The translations under genes were made by a program, and so were the position numbers. A DNA stretch of 10,915 nucleotides from Candidatus Firestoneibacteriota bacterium. GTDB lineage: Bacteria > Oederibacteriota > JAAXVQ01 > JAUVAV01. Below, in pieces: positions 1 through 5,235 of the stretch; the first letter of the stretch is position 1, and the number at the start of each line of letters is the position of its first letter. The notes beneath the pieces are model-generated. The model did no database searches. It had not been told where the DNA came from and was given only the letters and a program-made list of their open reading frames with translations. The stretch spans positions 1-10,915 of the forward strand of contig DAOVYW010000057.1 in NCBI GenBank assembly GCA_030635415.1, in the 5' to 3' direction.

Positions 1-289
1 TATTCCGACTAATTTTTCACCCTTTGGGCGAAGACCTTTCTTCTAGAAAAATACTATATTTCTTAGATATTATCGTGTTATAGCATTTCTATGTAGGATT
101 TAGGGATTATCAATTAAACCTAATATCATTTTCTGATTATAGCGAAAAGTAACATCCCCTTATTCCCTCATAAACATATCGGGCGGACACAGGGGGCCGC
201 CCCTACGAAAACCCTACAAACAATACGTCCATCATTTCCACGATTTACGAATCCGTGCAAAAGACGAAGGCCGGGGAAGTATTTGGCCA
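1..289. other. Non-coding left flank
   Basis: AT-rich stretch in which I find no credible gene. The one open frame crossing it (168-374) runs through a REP-like palindrome and the terminator and resembles no protein I know. A 7-bp hairpin at 16-32 (arms ttcaccc and gggcgaa, closed by a G-U pair only if transcribed leftward) and a TATAAT-like hexamer at 136-141 on the minus strand are visible, but no matching -35 element is, so I do not call a promoter. Confidence 0.6.
181..204. repeat. REP-like palindrome
   Basis: The arms gggcgg (181-186) and ccgccc (197-202) flank a G-rich loop, giving the pattern GGGCGG-acacaggggg-CCGCCC followed by ctacg. From memory this resembles a dispersed intergenic palindrome (GTAGGGGCGG...CCGCCC) common in many environmental bacterial genomes. 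It is the only copy in this window, so repeat status rests on recognition of the pattern and not on counted copies. A decayed REP-type transposase at the other end of the window (10658-10777) makes a REP origin more plausible. Confidence 0.45.
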
Positions 290-331
290 TTAAAAAGCCG
301 GAAATCCACGTCTGGATTTCCGGCTTTTTAA
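290..331 (-). terminator. Bidirectional intrinsic terminator after tRNA-Val
   Basis: A perfect inverted repeat: a 19-bp stem (290-308 with 313-331) with G+C core gccgg/ccggc and a cgtc tetraloop. The A-run on one arm and T-run on the other give a U-tract in either direction. It lies about 90 nt downstream of tRNA-Val on the minus strand and is the natural end of the surE/tRNA-Val transcript. Because it is symmetrical it would also stop plus-strand transcription entering from the left. Confidence 0.9.
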
Positions 332-395
332 AAACATTATTCAAGTGTTGGCCGCATTTGAGACTTTTATCCACTTTCTACTTTTAAATGCTCTT

Positions 396-420
396 CATTT
401 TTCGCCTGCGGCGAAAAATG
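396..420 (-). other. Perfect 11-bp hairpin abutting the tRNA-Val 3' end
   Basis: The arms catttttcgcc (396-406) and ggcgaaaaatg (410-420) are exact reverse complements with a 3-nt loop. The outer arm includes two bases of the encoded CCA end of tRNA-Val. No U-tract follows on the minus strand, so it is not a standard intrinsic terminator. It may be a 3'-trailer stem involved in tRNA end processing, or a small palindromic repeat inserted at the tRNA end. Confidence 0.55.
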
Positions 421-495
421 GTGGGCGGTACTGGACTCGAACCAGTGACCTCTTGCGTGTCGAGCAAGCGCTCTAACCAACTGAGCTAACCGCCC
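419..495 (-). tRNA. tRNA-Val (anticodon GAC)
   Basis: A complete cloverleaf reads on the minus strand: acceptor GGGCGGT/ACCGCCC, D-stem GCTC/GAGC, anticodon stem CTTGC/GCAAG, T-stem ACTGG/CCAGT with loop TTCGAGT, discriminator A and an encoded CCA (419-421). The 7-nt anticodon loop is TCGACAC, placing GAC at positions 34-36, which reads valine GUC/GUU codons. Position 33 is C, where nearly all elongator tRNAs have U. The rest of the molecule has standard base pairing, so the gene looks functional. It follows surE by 10 nt and probably shares its transcript. Confidence 0.93.
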
Positions 496-505
496 CTATT
501 TTTTC

Positions 506-1273
506 CTAAATCCACCTCTCTAATTCCTGCATGAATTCGCGGCAGGTTAGATCATAACTCAGTGGGGTCAAGGAGACATAGCCTTGTTCCACTGCCATGG
601 CATCCGCATCGGAGGAAGGGTTTAGCACCTCTGCATCTTCCCCGGTCAGCCAGAAGTAATCCCGGCCCCGGGGATCCTGACGGCGATCATACCGGTCACG
701 ATACCGGTACCGTGCCAAGTGGGTCAGCCGGACTCCCTTGATGGTTTCCTTGGGTATGGCCGGCACATTGAGATTTAATAAAATACCGTCCGGCAGCCCC
801 CTTTCGATAATCCGCTCCGCGAATTGCCGGGCATATATTCCCGCCGAGGTGAAATCACTCTGCCTGTCAAAAGATCTCAGGGAGACCGCCATGCTGGGTA
901 TGCCTAGTATGGTTCCCTCCCTAGCCGCGGAAACCGTGCCGGAATACAGTACATTGGTCCCGGTATTTGGCCCGAGATTAATACCGGAAACTACCAGGCG
1001 CGGCAACCGGGGCAGCAAGCTGTGTACTGCCAATTTAACACAATCAGCCGGAGTTCCATTTACAGCCAAGCCGAAGAACTCCCGGTCACGAGATACCTCT
1101 ACCACACGCAACGGATGCAACATAGTTATAGCGTGCCCCATGGCGCTGCGTTCGGTATCCGGCGCCACTACCTGGAGACTGCCTAAACCCTTCAAGGCTT
1201 CTTTAAGCTCCGTCAACCCCGGGGCATGAATACCGTCATCGTTCGTAATTAATATATCCGGCGCTTGGTCCAT
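506..1273 (-). CDS. surE: 5'/3'-nucleotidase SurE
   Basis: SurE is a cytoplasmic, metal-dependent phosphatase that dephosphorylates nucleoside 5'- and 3'-monophosphates and in some species short polyphosphate; it is linked to stationary-phase survival. The 255-residue product has the family's normal length. The N-terminal ILITNDDGIHAPG (about residues 7-19) carries the metal-binding Asp12-Asp13; Ser43 in ERSAMGHAIT and Asn99 in VVSGINLGPNTG complete the metal site. I chose the ATG at 1273, preceded by GGAG about 11 nt upstream, because SurE proteins start just before this motif; a longer open frame upstream would add 26 residues encoded partly by the terminator hairpin. That terminator (1291-1330) lies just before the ribosome binding site, so expression probably depends on readthrough. 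tRNA-Val follows closely. Confidence 0.95.
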   Translation of the reverse strand: MDQAPDILITNDDGIHAPGLTELKEALKGLGSLQVVAPDTERSAMGHAITMLHPLRVVEVSRDREFFGLAVNGTPADCVKLAVHSLLPRLPRLVVSGINLGPNTGTNVLYSGTVSAAREGTILGIPSMAVSLRSFDRQSDFTSAGIYARQFAERIIERGLPDGILLNLNVPAIPKETIKGVRLTHLARYRYRDRYDRRQDPRGRDYFWLTGEDAEVLNPSSDADAMAVEQGYVSLTPLSYDLTCREFMQELERWI

Positions 1274-1290
1274 AATTTTTTTCGCTCCAC

Positions 1291-1330
1291 AAAAAGAAAC
1301 CGGCCTTCTTCTTAAAGAAAAGCCGGTTCT
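1291..1330 (-). terminator. Intrinsic terminator between the small lipoprotein gene and surE
   Basis: On the minus strand AACCGGC (1328-1322) pairs with GCCGGTT (1304-1298), with partial pairing of the T-rich and A-rich inner segments, followed directly by TTTCTTTTT (1299-1291). This is a GC-rich stem plus U-tract in the right orientation to end the lipoprotein transcript. Its U-tract ends only about 17 nt before the surE start codon, so it may also attenuate surE. Confidence 0.8.
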
Positions 1331-1364
1331 CTGACTTTTTACCAGCTGCAAGTTACTCGCTTAT

Positions 1365-1910
1365 TTATTTCTTCTTCCCGGGAGCAGCTTTAGGCGCGGC
1401 TTCTTTCGGTTTTTTATTATTATATTTTTTGCGGCTGGTTTCAAGAAAAAGTTCAGTCAATTTCTTATCATATCGTTCCCGTTCCGCATCGGACATATCG
1501 CTGATATATCGCATGATATTACCCTGAGTGGTTCCATGAGCGGCATAGATCTTATCGGTTTTTTCTCGTATGCGTTTATTCAAGGCCATTATTTCCTTGG
1601 GATCGTCGGGCAATTCCTTCACTACCGGTATCTCGTGCAGGCTGCGCCTTCCAACGTGATGCGTAATCTCTGCCGCCAGCTCGGGTGTGAGGTTTCCCTT
1701 TTTGTAAGGCGTCTTGGTCAATTCTATTTCTGCCATAATGTTCTTGAGATCAGCGTCCTTGGCTTTTTGTACCTCAGCTTCAAGTCCTGCATCCCACCTG
1801 ATTTTAGACTTCTCGATTTTGCTTTTTTTTCCGCAACCCGTCATTCCCACCAAAAGCGAAACTACCAAAACTATCCCGATCTGCCATCCATTTTTCAAGT
1901 CCAAGACCAT
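1365..1910 (-). CDS. Small predicted lipoprotein of unknown function
   Basis: I do not recognise this family. The product is about 181 residues. It has a hydrophobic signal segment (about residues 11-23) ending in the lipobox-like GMTGC with Cys26, so it is probably lipidated and exported. The mature part is highly charged and mostly helical in appearance, with acidic and basic stretches, a central Pro-rich segment (near EIPVVKELPDDP) and a Lys/Ala/Pro tail (KEAAPKAAPGKKK). Start choice is uncertain: the ATG at 1910 lies only 3 nt after GGGAG, a TTG at 1913 touches it, and a TTG at 1904 has a better 9-nt spacing; all keep the signal peptide. It has its own promoter (1969-1996) and terminator (1291-1330), so it is likely transcribed alone. 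Confidence 0.75.
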   Translation of the reverse strand: MVLDLKNGWQIGIVLVVSLLVGMTGCGKKSKIEKSKIRWDAGLEAEVQKAKDADLKNIMAEIELTKTPYKKGNLTPELAAEITHHVGRRSLHEIPVVKELPDDPKEIMALNKRIREKTDKIYAAHGTTQGNIMRYISDMSDAERERYDKKLTELFLETSRKKYNNKKPKEAAPKAAPGKKK

Positions 1911-1968
1911 CAACTCCCTTCAACCTGCAATTGCATATCTTATATTTCCCATTTAATTATAGCTATTA

Positions 1969-1996
1969 ATATTACCATAATTAGTATGCCCGTCAA
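1969..1996 (-). promoter_or_regulatory. Probable sigma-70 promoter for the small lipoprotein gene
   Basis: On the minus strand TTGACG (1996-1991, overlapping the stop codon of the mgtC-like gene) is followed after 16 nt by TAATAT (1974-1969), itself preceded by TGG as in an extended -10. A second, perfect TATAAT lies just downstream at 1961-1956 but lacks a good -35. Either would start transcription some 35-50 nt ahead of the lipoprotein start codon. Confidence 0.6.
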
Positions 1997-2466
1997 TCTT
2001 TTTTGCCGCTGGATTTTTTAAACCTTTTTTTCATACGTAATAAATAATTAACCATGGCTAAAGCTACCACTGCCACTGTTGTCCCCATGCCGGCCAGCAT
2101 GTACATCCCCGCCCCGCAGGCCAGCCCTATTCCAGCCACGGCCCAGACCGAAGCTGCTGTAGTCAATCCACGAACCAGTCCCCCTTCGGCGCGAATAATG
2201 GTACCGGCGCCAATAAAGCCAATACCGGTCACTACCTGAGCGGCTATTCGTCCGGGATCAATATTCCGGCTCAGCTCGGAATAACGTAAAAAAAGTTCCA
2301 GCGATATCATCATAATCAGGGCCGAGCCAAGGCTGACCATAACATGCGTCCGCACTCCGGCCGGCTTGTGAGCGCGTTGCGGGTTCCACCCGATCACCAC
2401 ACCGATTATGGCGGCCAATACCAATCTGATAAGCATTTCCCACCAGGAAATAGCTCCAGGATGCAT
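1993..2466 (-). CDS. MgtC/SapB-family membrane protein (short form)
   Basis: A 157-residue integral membrane protein of the MgtC/SapB family, whose members have been linked to magnesium stress and, in pathogens, to modulation of the F-type ATP synthase. The family core is clear: KPAGVRTHVMVSLGSAL (34-50) and RIAAQVVTGIGFIGAGTII (73-91), followed by GLVRGLTTAASVWAVAGIGLACGAG (96-120, described by position). About four or five hydrophobic segments are visible; the tail is short and Lys-rich, so the cytoplasmic domain of long MgtC proteins is absent. The usual GxERE motif is replaced by GWNPQR (26-31). The ATG at 2466 is chosen because GGGAG lies about 10 nt upstream and it falls 5 nt after the comEA-like stop; the open frame extends 12 codons further into that gene. 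Last gene of the bL25-pth-comEA transcript. Confidence 0.88.
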   Translation of the reverse strand: MHPGAISWWEMLIRLVLAAIIGVVIGWNPQRAHKPAGVRTHVMVSLGSALIMMISLELFLRYSELSRNIDPGRIAAQVVTGIGFIGAGTIIRAEGGLVRGLTTAASVWAVAGIGLACGAGMYMLAGMGTTVAVVALAMVNYLLRMKKRFKKSSGKKD

Positions 2467-2471
2467 TTTTT

Positions 2472-2801
2472 CTAATCTCCCTTGCTTTTCAAGTCTATCC
2501 ACGGACGGAGACGTTCAAGTTTACGCCGGCCAATTCCCTTGACTTGAAGTAAATCCTCGATCCGGTAAAATCCCCGGGTGGCTTTTTTTTTCGCGATAAT
2601 TCTCTCCGCCATGACAACCCCTATGCCCGGAAGTGAAAACCAATCGCGCGCCGTAGCTTGATGCAGGCTGATAACCGCCGCTTCCGGAGAGGCTGCCCGG
2701 CCGCGTACCGGCGGGTGGGCAGAACTCTTGATTAAGTAAAAACCGCTTGCCAGCACCAGAAAAGCCGAGAGTACCCCGACAGTTCCCGGACGCAGACGCA
2801 T
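2472..2801 (-). CDS. ComEA-like helix-hairpin-helix DNA-binding protein
   Basis: A 109-residue protein with an N-terminal hydrophobic anchor or signal (about 8-24), a short linker, and a C-terminal double helix-hairpin-helix domain: LPGIGVVMAERII (57-69) and VKGIGRRKLERL (87-98). This matches short ComEA proteins, which bind incoming double-stranded DNA at the outer face of the inner membrane during natural transformation; similar proteins of unknown role also occur in non-competent bacteria. The Gram-positive SLBB domain is absent. The ATG overlaps the pth stop by one base (TAATG), indicating translational coupling. No other competence gene is present here, so a role in DNA uptake is an inference from the family only. 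Confidence 0.85.
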   Translation of the reverse strand: MRLRPGTVGVLSAFLVLASGFYLIKSSAHPPVRGRAASPEAAVISLHQATARDWFSLPGIGVVMAERIIAKKKATRGFYRIEDLLQVKGIGRRKLERLRPWIDLKSKGD

Positions 2802-3358
2802 TAATTATACTCCGTCATAACGGACTCAATACCATTATCCATCCAGTGAAGAACACCGGGAACAGCCTTTTCCACTAGATTATCCACTGCGAGGCGTTCC
2901 TCCTTCCGGAAGGGTTGGAGCACAAAATTCTCGGCTCGCACGCCAACAGGCGGCTGGTTTATTCCCAGGCGCAGTCGATTGAAATCCTGCGAGTCTATTA
3001 TTTCTATTATGGATTTTAATCCATTATGTCCCCCAGCACTGCCTCTGGCGCGAAAACGCAGGCTTCCCAGGGGGGGGTTCAAGTCATCGACTACTATCAG
3101 AAGGTTTTCGGGTGGAATTCGGAAATAATTCGCCAGCGCAGCGACGGATCTTCCGGAAAGATTCATAAACATCCGGGACCGTGCTAAAACAAAAGCCGTG
3201 TTTTTCCAGGAACCACGCCCCCATTCCGCTCCCCGGGAAGTATGGGAGAGTTTAACCGCAAGCTGCCGCGAAATCTCAGAAACTACCTGCGCCCCAAGAT
3301 TATGCCTGGTTTTATTATAATCCTCCCCGGGATTTCCCAACCCAAAAATAAGCTTCAA
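2801..3358 (-). CDS. pth: Peptidyl-tRNA hydrolase
   Basis: Pth cleaves the ester bond of peptidyl-tRNAs that drop off stalled ribosomes, recycling the tRNA; it acts in the cytoplasm. The product has 185 residues, normal for the family. Landmarks: FGLGNPG (5-11, Asn9), catalytic His19 in NKTRHNLG, FMNLSG with Asn66, the Asp pair at 91-92 (VVDDLN) and GSAGGHNGLKS with Asn112. The start is a TTG: AGGA lies about 10 nt upstream, an in-frame TAG occurs five codons before it, and no ATG or GTG lies between. The gene follows the bL25 gene by 25 nt, the same neighbour as in Bacillus (ctc-spoVC), and is coupled to the comEA-like gene through TAATG. Confidence 0.96.
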   Translation of the reverse strand: MKLIFGLGNPGEDYNKTRHNLGAQVVSEISRQLAVKLSHTSRGAEWGRGSWKNTAFVLARSRMFMNLSGRSVAALANYFRIPPENLLIVVDDLNPPLGSLRFRARGSAGGHNGLKSIIEIIDSQDFNRLRLGINQPPVGVRAENFVLQPFRKEERLAVDNLVEKAVPGVLHWMDNGIESVMTEYN

Positions 3359-3383
3359 TTTATTTATTTCCTATCCCGGCTGA

Positions 3384-4073
3384 TCAGCTCCCGCCTTTAT
3401 CCTTTTCCGAACGCCGGTCTTCCCGTGCTTTCTCCCCGATTACTTCCGGTTCTTTGGCTCCTTCTTTAGGAACCGCAATTTCCCCTTCCGCCGGTTTTTC
3501 TTCCTCCACCCGTGGGGCCAAAACATGAACGATGCGTTCGTGGGAGTCCGCCAGAACTTCAATTCCTTCCGCCAGGGAAAGCTCGGCCACGGATATGGCA
3601 TCGCCGATGTTCAAGTTGGAAACATCTATGGTGATCTTCTCCGGCAGCATAGCCGGCAGACAGCGCAGGGCCAACTCACGATGGAGCTGCTCCAGCATTC
3701 CCCCCTCCTTAGCGCCGGGCGCCAACCCGGTAATAACTATGGGAATAGTGGTTTCCAGCGGCTGATCCATACGGATTTTAACAAAATCCATATGCAGTAT
3801 TCCGGAATCAACCGGGTGCCGCTGAATCTCCTTGATCATTACCGCCGCTTCCTGCGGCTGTTCTCCCCCGAGAACTGTCAGCTTGAGCAGAGCATGCGAT
3901 CCGCTGGTTTCGTGAAATACGCGTTGTATCTCCTTTTTTTCAACTTCCAGATTAACCGGCGGCTCTCCCTGGCCGTACATCACTGCGGGAATCATCTTTT
4001 TTTCACGCAGCCGGTTCATAGCATTTTTCTTGAAAACCGTCCTGACATTGGCTTCCATCTGAATTTGTTTCAT
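3384..4073 (-). CDS. rplY: 50S ribosomal protein bL25 (CTC/TL5 form)
   Basis: bL25 binds 5S rRNA in the large ribosomal subunit. At 229 residues this is the two-domain TL5/Ctc form: an N-terminal RNA-binding domain (about 1-95, with NRLREKKMIPAVMYGQG at about 20-36 and the conserved HMDFVKI), a C-terminal beta-domain (about 100-185), then a charged Glu/Lys-rich low-complexity tail (about 187-229). In B. subtilis the equivalent gene is ctc, a general-stress gene. The ATG at 4073 has a perfect AGGAGG about 9 nt upstream. It stands between prs and pth, the conserved order, with a 177-nt spacer after prs. Confidence 0.95.
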   Translation of the reverse strand: MKQIQMEANVRTVFKKNAMNRLREKKMIPAVMYGQGEPPVNLEVEKKEIQRVFHETSGSHALLKLTVLGGEQPQEAAVMIKEIQRHPVDSGILHMDFVKIRMDQPLETTIPIVITGLAPGAKEGGMLEQLHRELALRCLPAMLPEKITIDVSNLNIGDAISVAELSLAEGIEVLADSHERIVHVLAPRVEEEKPAEGEIAVPKEGAKEPEVIGEKAREDRRSEKDKGGS

Positions 4074-4250
4074 TTTATTCGTCCTCCTGCTTTCTGCCGG
4101 ACTGATATTTCAGCCCATTTTTTTATTTTCTGCTATTTCATTGAGATCTCAACAAGTTATATGTTCTATCCACAACGCGTAAGGGCGTTTAATTAAACTC
4201 CCCTACAACTTCCGGATTTACAACAACTTTGGACAATATATCACTTTTTC
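4074..4250 (-). promoter_or_regulatory. prs-bL25 spacer; likely leader and promoter of the bL25 operon
   Basis: This gap is much longer than the others in the cluster. It holds an extended -10-like TGATATATT near its upstream end (4243-4235; no good -35), a perfect 12-nt palindrome TTGAGATCTCAA (4141-4152), a small 5-bp hairpin (aacgc/gcgtt, about 4170-4190), and AGGAGG before the bL25 start. A separate promoter for the bL25-pth-comEA-mgtC segment probably lies here, but I cannot fix its position. I see no convincing terminator for prs on the minus strand. Confidence 0.35.
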
Positions 4251-5231
4251 TCATGCTACCGGTGTTTTCTTCTTCACGCGGTTTTTATGCTTAAAGGAAA
4301 ACAGTGTGCTAACGCTGGTCTCGTTATAAATTCTACGAATGGCTTCCGCAAATAAGGGTGCGACCGAACACACCTTAACCTTCCGGTTGAGTTCCGGATG
4401 CCGGAACGGAATGCTGTCGGTCATCAGCACCTCCTTAATATCCGAATCGCGAATAATTTCCGCCGCCGAACCGGAGAAAACCGGATGGGAACAACAAACA
4501 TAAATATCCCGGGCTCCCAGCCGGCGTATGATTTTCACTGCCTCCACCAGGCTTTTGCCGGTAGCTATCATATCATCTACGATAAGAACCTGCTTGCCGG
4601 CAACCTCGCCGATAACGTTCATGGCCGTGGCCTCAGTCGGGCCGGTACGGCGTTTATCCACTATGGCCAGCGGACAGCGAAGCTGGTCGGCATAACGCCG
4701 GGCCAGTTTTATTCCCCCGACATCCGGAGTAACCACCACTAATTGGCGAATATTTTTACCGCGAAAGTACTCGATCATAACCGGCGCCGCCTGGAGGTTA
4801 TCTACCGGGATATCAAAAAAACCCTGGATCTGATCGGCATGGAGATCCATGGTCAATACCCGGTCCGCGCCGGCCGTAGTAATTAAATTGGCCACCAGTT
4901 TAGCCGTAATGGGTACCCGCGGCTGATCTTTGCGGTCTTGGCGGGCGTAACCGAAAAACGGCAGTACCGCGGTTATCCGCCGGGCCGAAGCCCGGCGCAG
5001 CGCATCCATCATAATCAAGAGTTCCATCAAGTTTTCATTTGGAGGCGGACAGGAAGGCTGGATCACAAAAACATCCGCGCCGCGAACATTTTCCCTTACC
5101 TGAACGGAGATTTCTCCTTCGGGAAAATGATTGACGTCTATTTTCCCCAAAGGCTTATTTAGCGCCCGTGCAATATTAGCTGCCAGTTTAATATTGGCAT
5201 TGCCGGCAAATATTTTCATTTCTTTCGCCAC
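4251..5231 (-). CDS. prs: Ribose-phosphate pyrophosphokinase (PRPP synthetase)
   Basis: Prs makes PRPP from ribose-5-phosphate and ATP, feeding purine, pyrimidine, histidine, tryptophan and NAD synthesis. All class I landmarks are present: FPEGEISVQ (36-44), the flexible catalytic loop YARQDRKDQPR (95-105), His131 in LTMDLHADQIQGFFD, VDKRR (191-195) and the PRPP-binding loop VLIVDDMIATGKSL (215-228). Length is 326 residues against a usual 310-320; the excess is a basic tail (KHKNRVKKKTPVA). The start is a GTG with AGGAGG 8 nt upstream, placed inside the last glmU codons; a Met at codon 5 is less well placed. The 4-nt gap to glmU indicates co-transcription, supplying nucleotide and cell-wall precursors together. 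Confidence 0.97.
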   Translation of the reverse strand: MAKEMKIFAGNANIKLAANIARALNKPLGKIDVNHFPEGEISVQVRENVRGADVFVIQPSCPPPNENLMELLIMMDALRRASARRITAVLPFFGYARQDRKDQPRVPITAKLVANLITTAGADRVLTMDLHADQIQGFFDIPVDNLQAAPVMIEYFRGKNIRQLVVVTPDVGGIKLARRYADQLRCPLAIVDKRRTGPTEATAMNVIGEVAGKQVLIVDDMIATGKSLVEAVKIIRRLGARDIYVCCSHPVFSGSAAEIIRDSDIKEVLMTDSIPFRHPELNRKVKVCSVAPLFAEAIRRIYNETSVSTLFSFKHKNRVKKKTPVA

Positions 5232-5235
5232 AAAT

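Noticed and set aside
168..374. 68-codon minus-strand open frame at the left end
   Set aside because: It is built from the terminator stem and a REP-like palindrome, has no family similarity I recognise, and no convincing start region.
4095..4125. Plus-strand hairpin ggactga/tcagccc followed by a T-run
   Set aside because: It resembles a terminator only in the plus direction, where no gene ends; it lies in the bL25 leader and has a mismatch.
3525..4196. 223-codon plus-strand open frame opposite the bL25 gene
   Set aside because: It is antisense to a well-supported ribosomal protein gene and extends into its leader; the translation has no recognisable domain.
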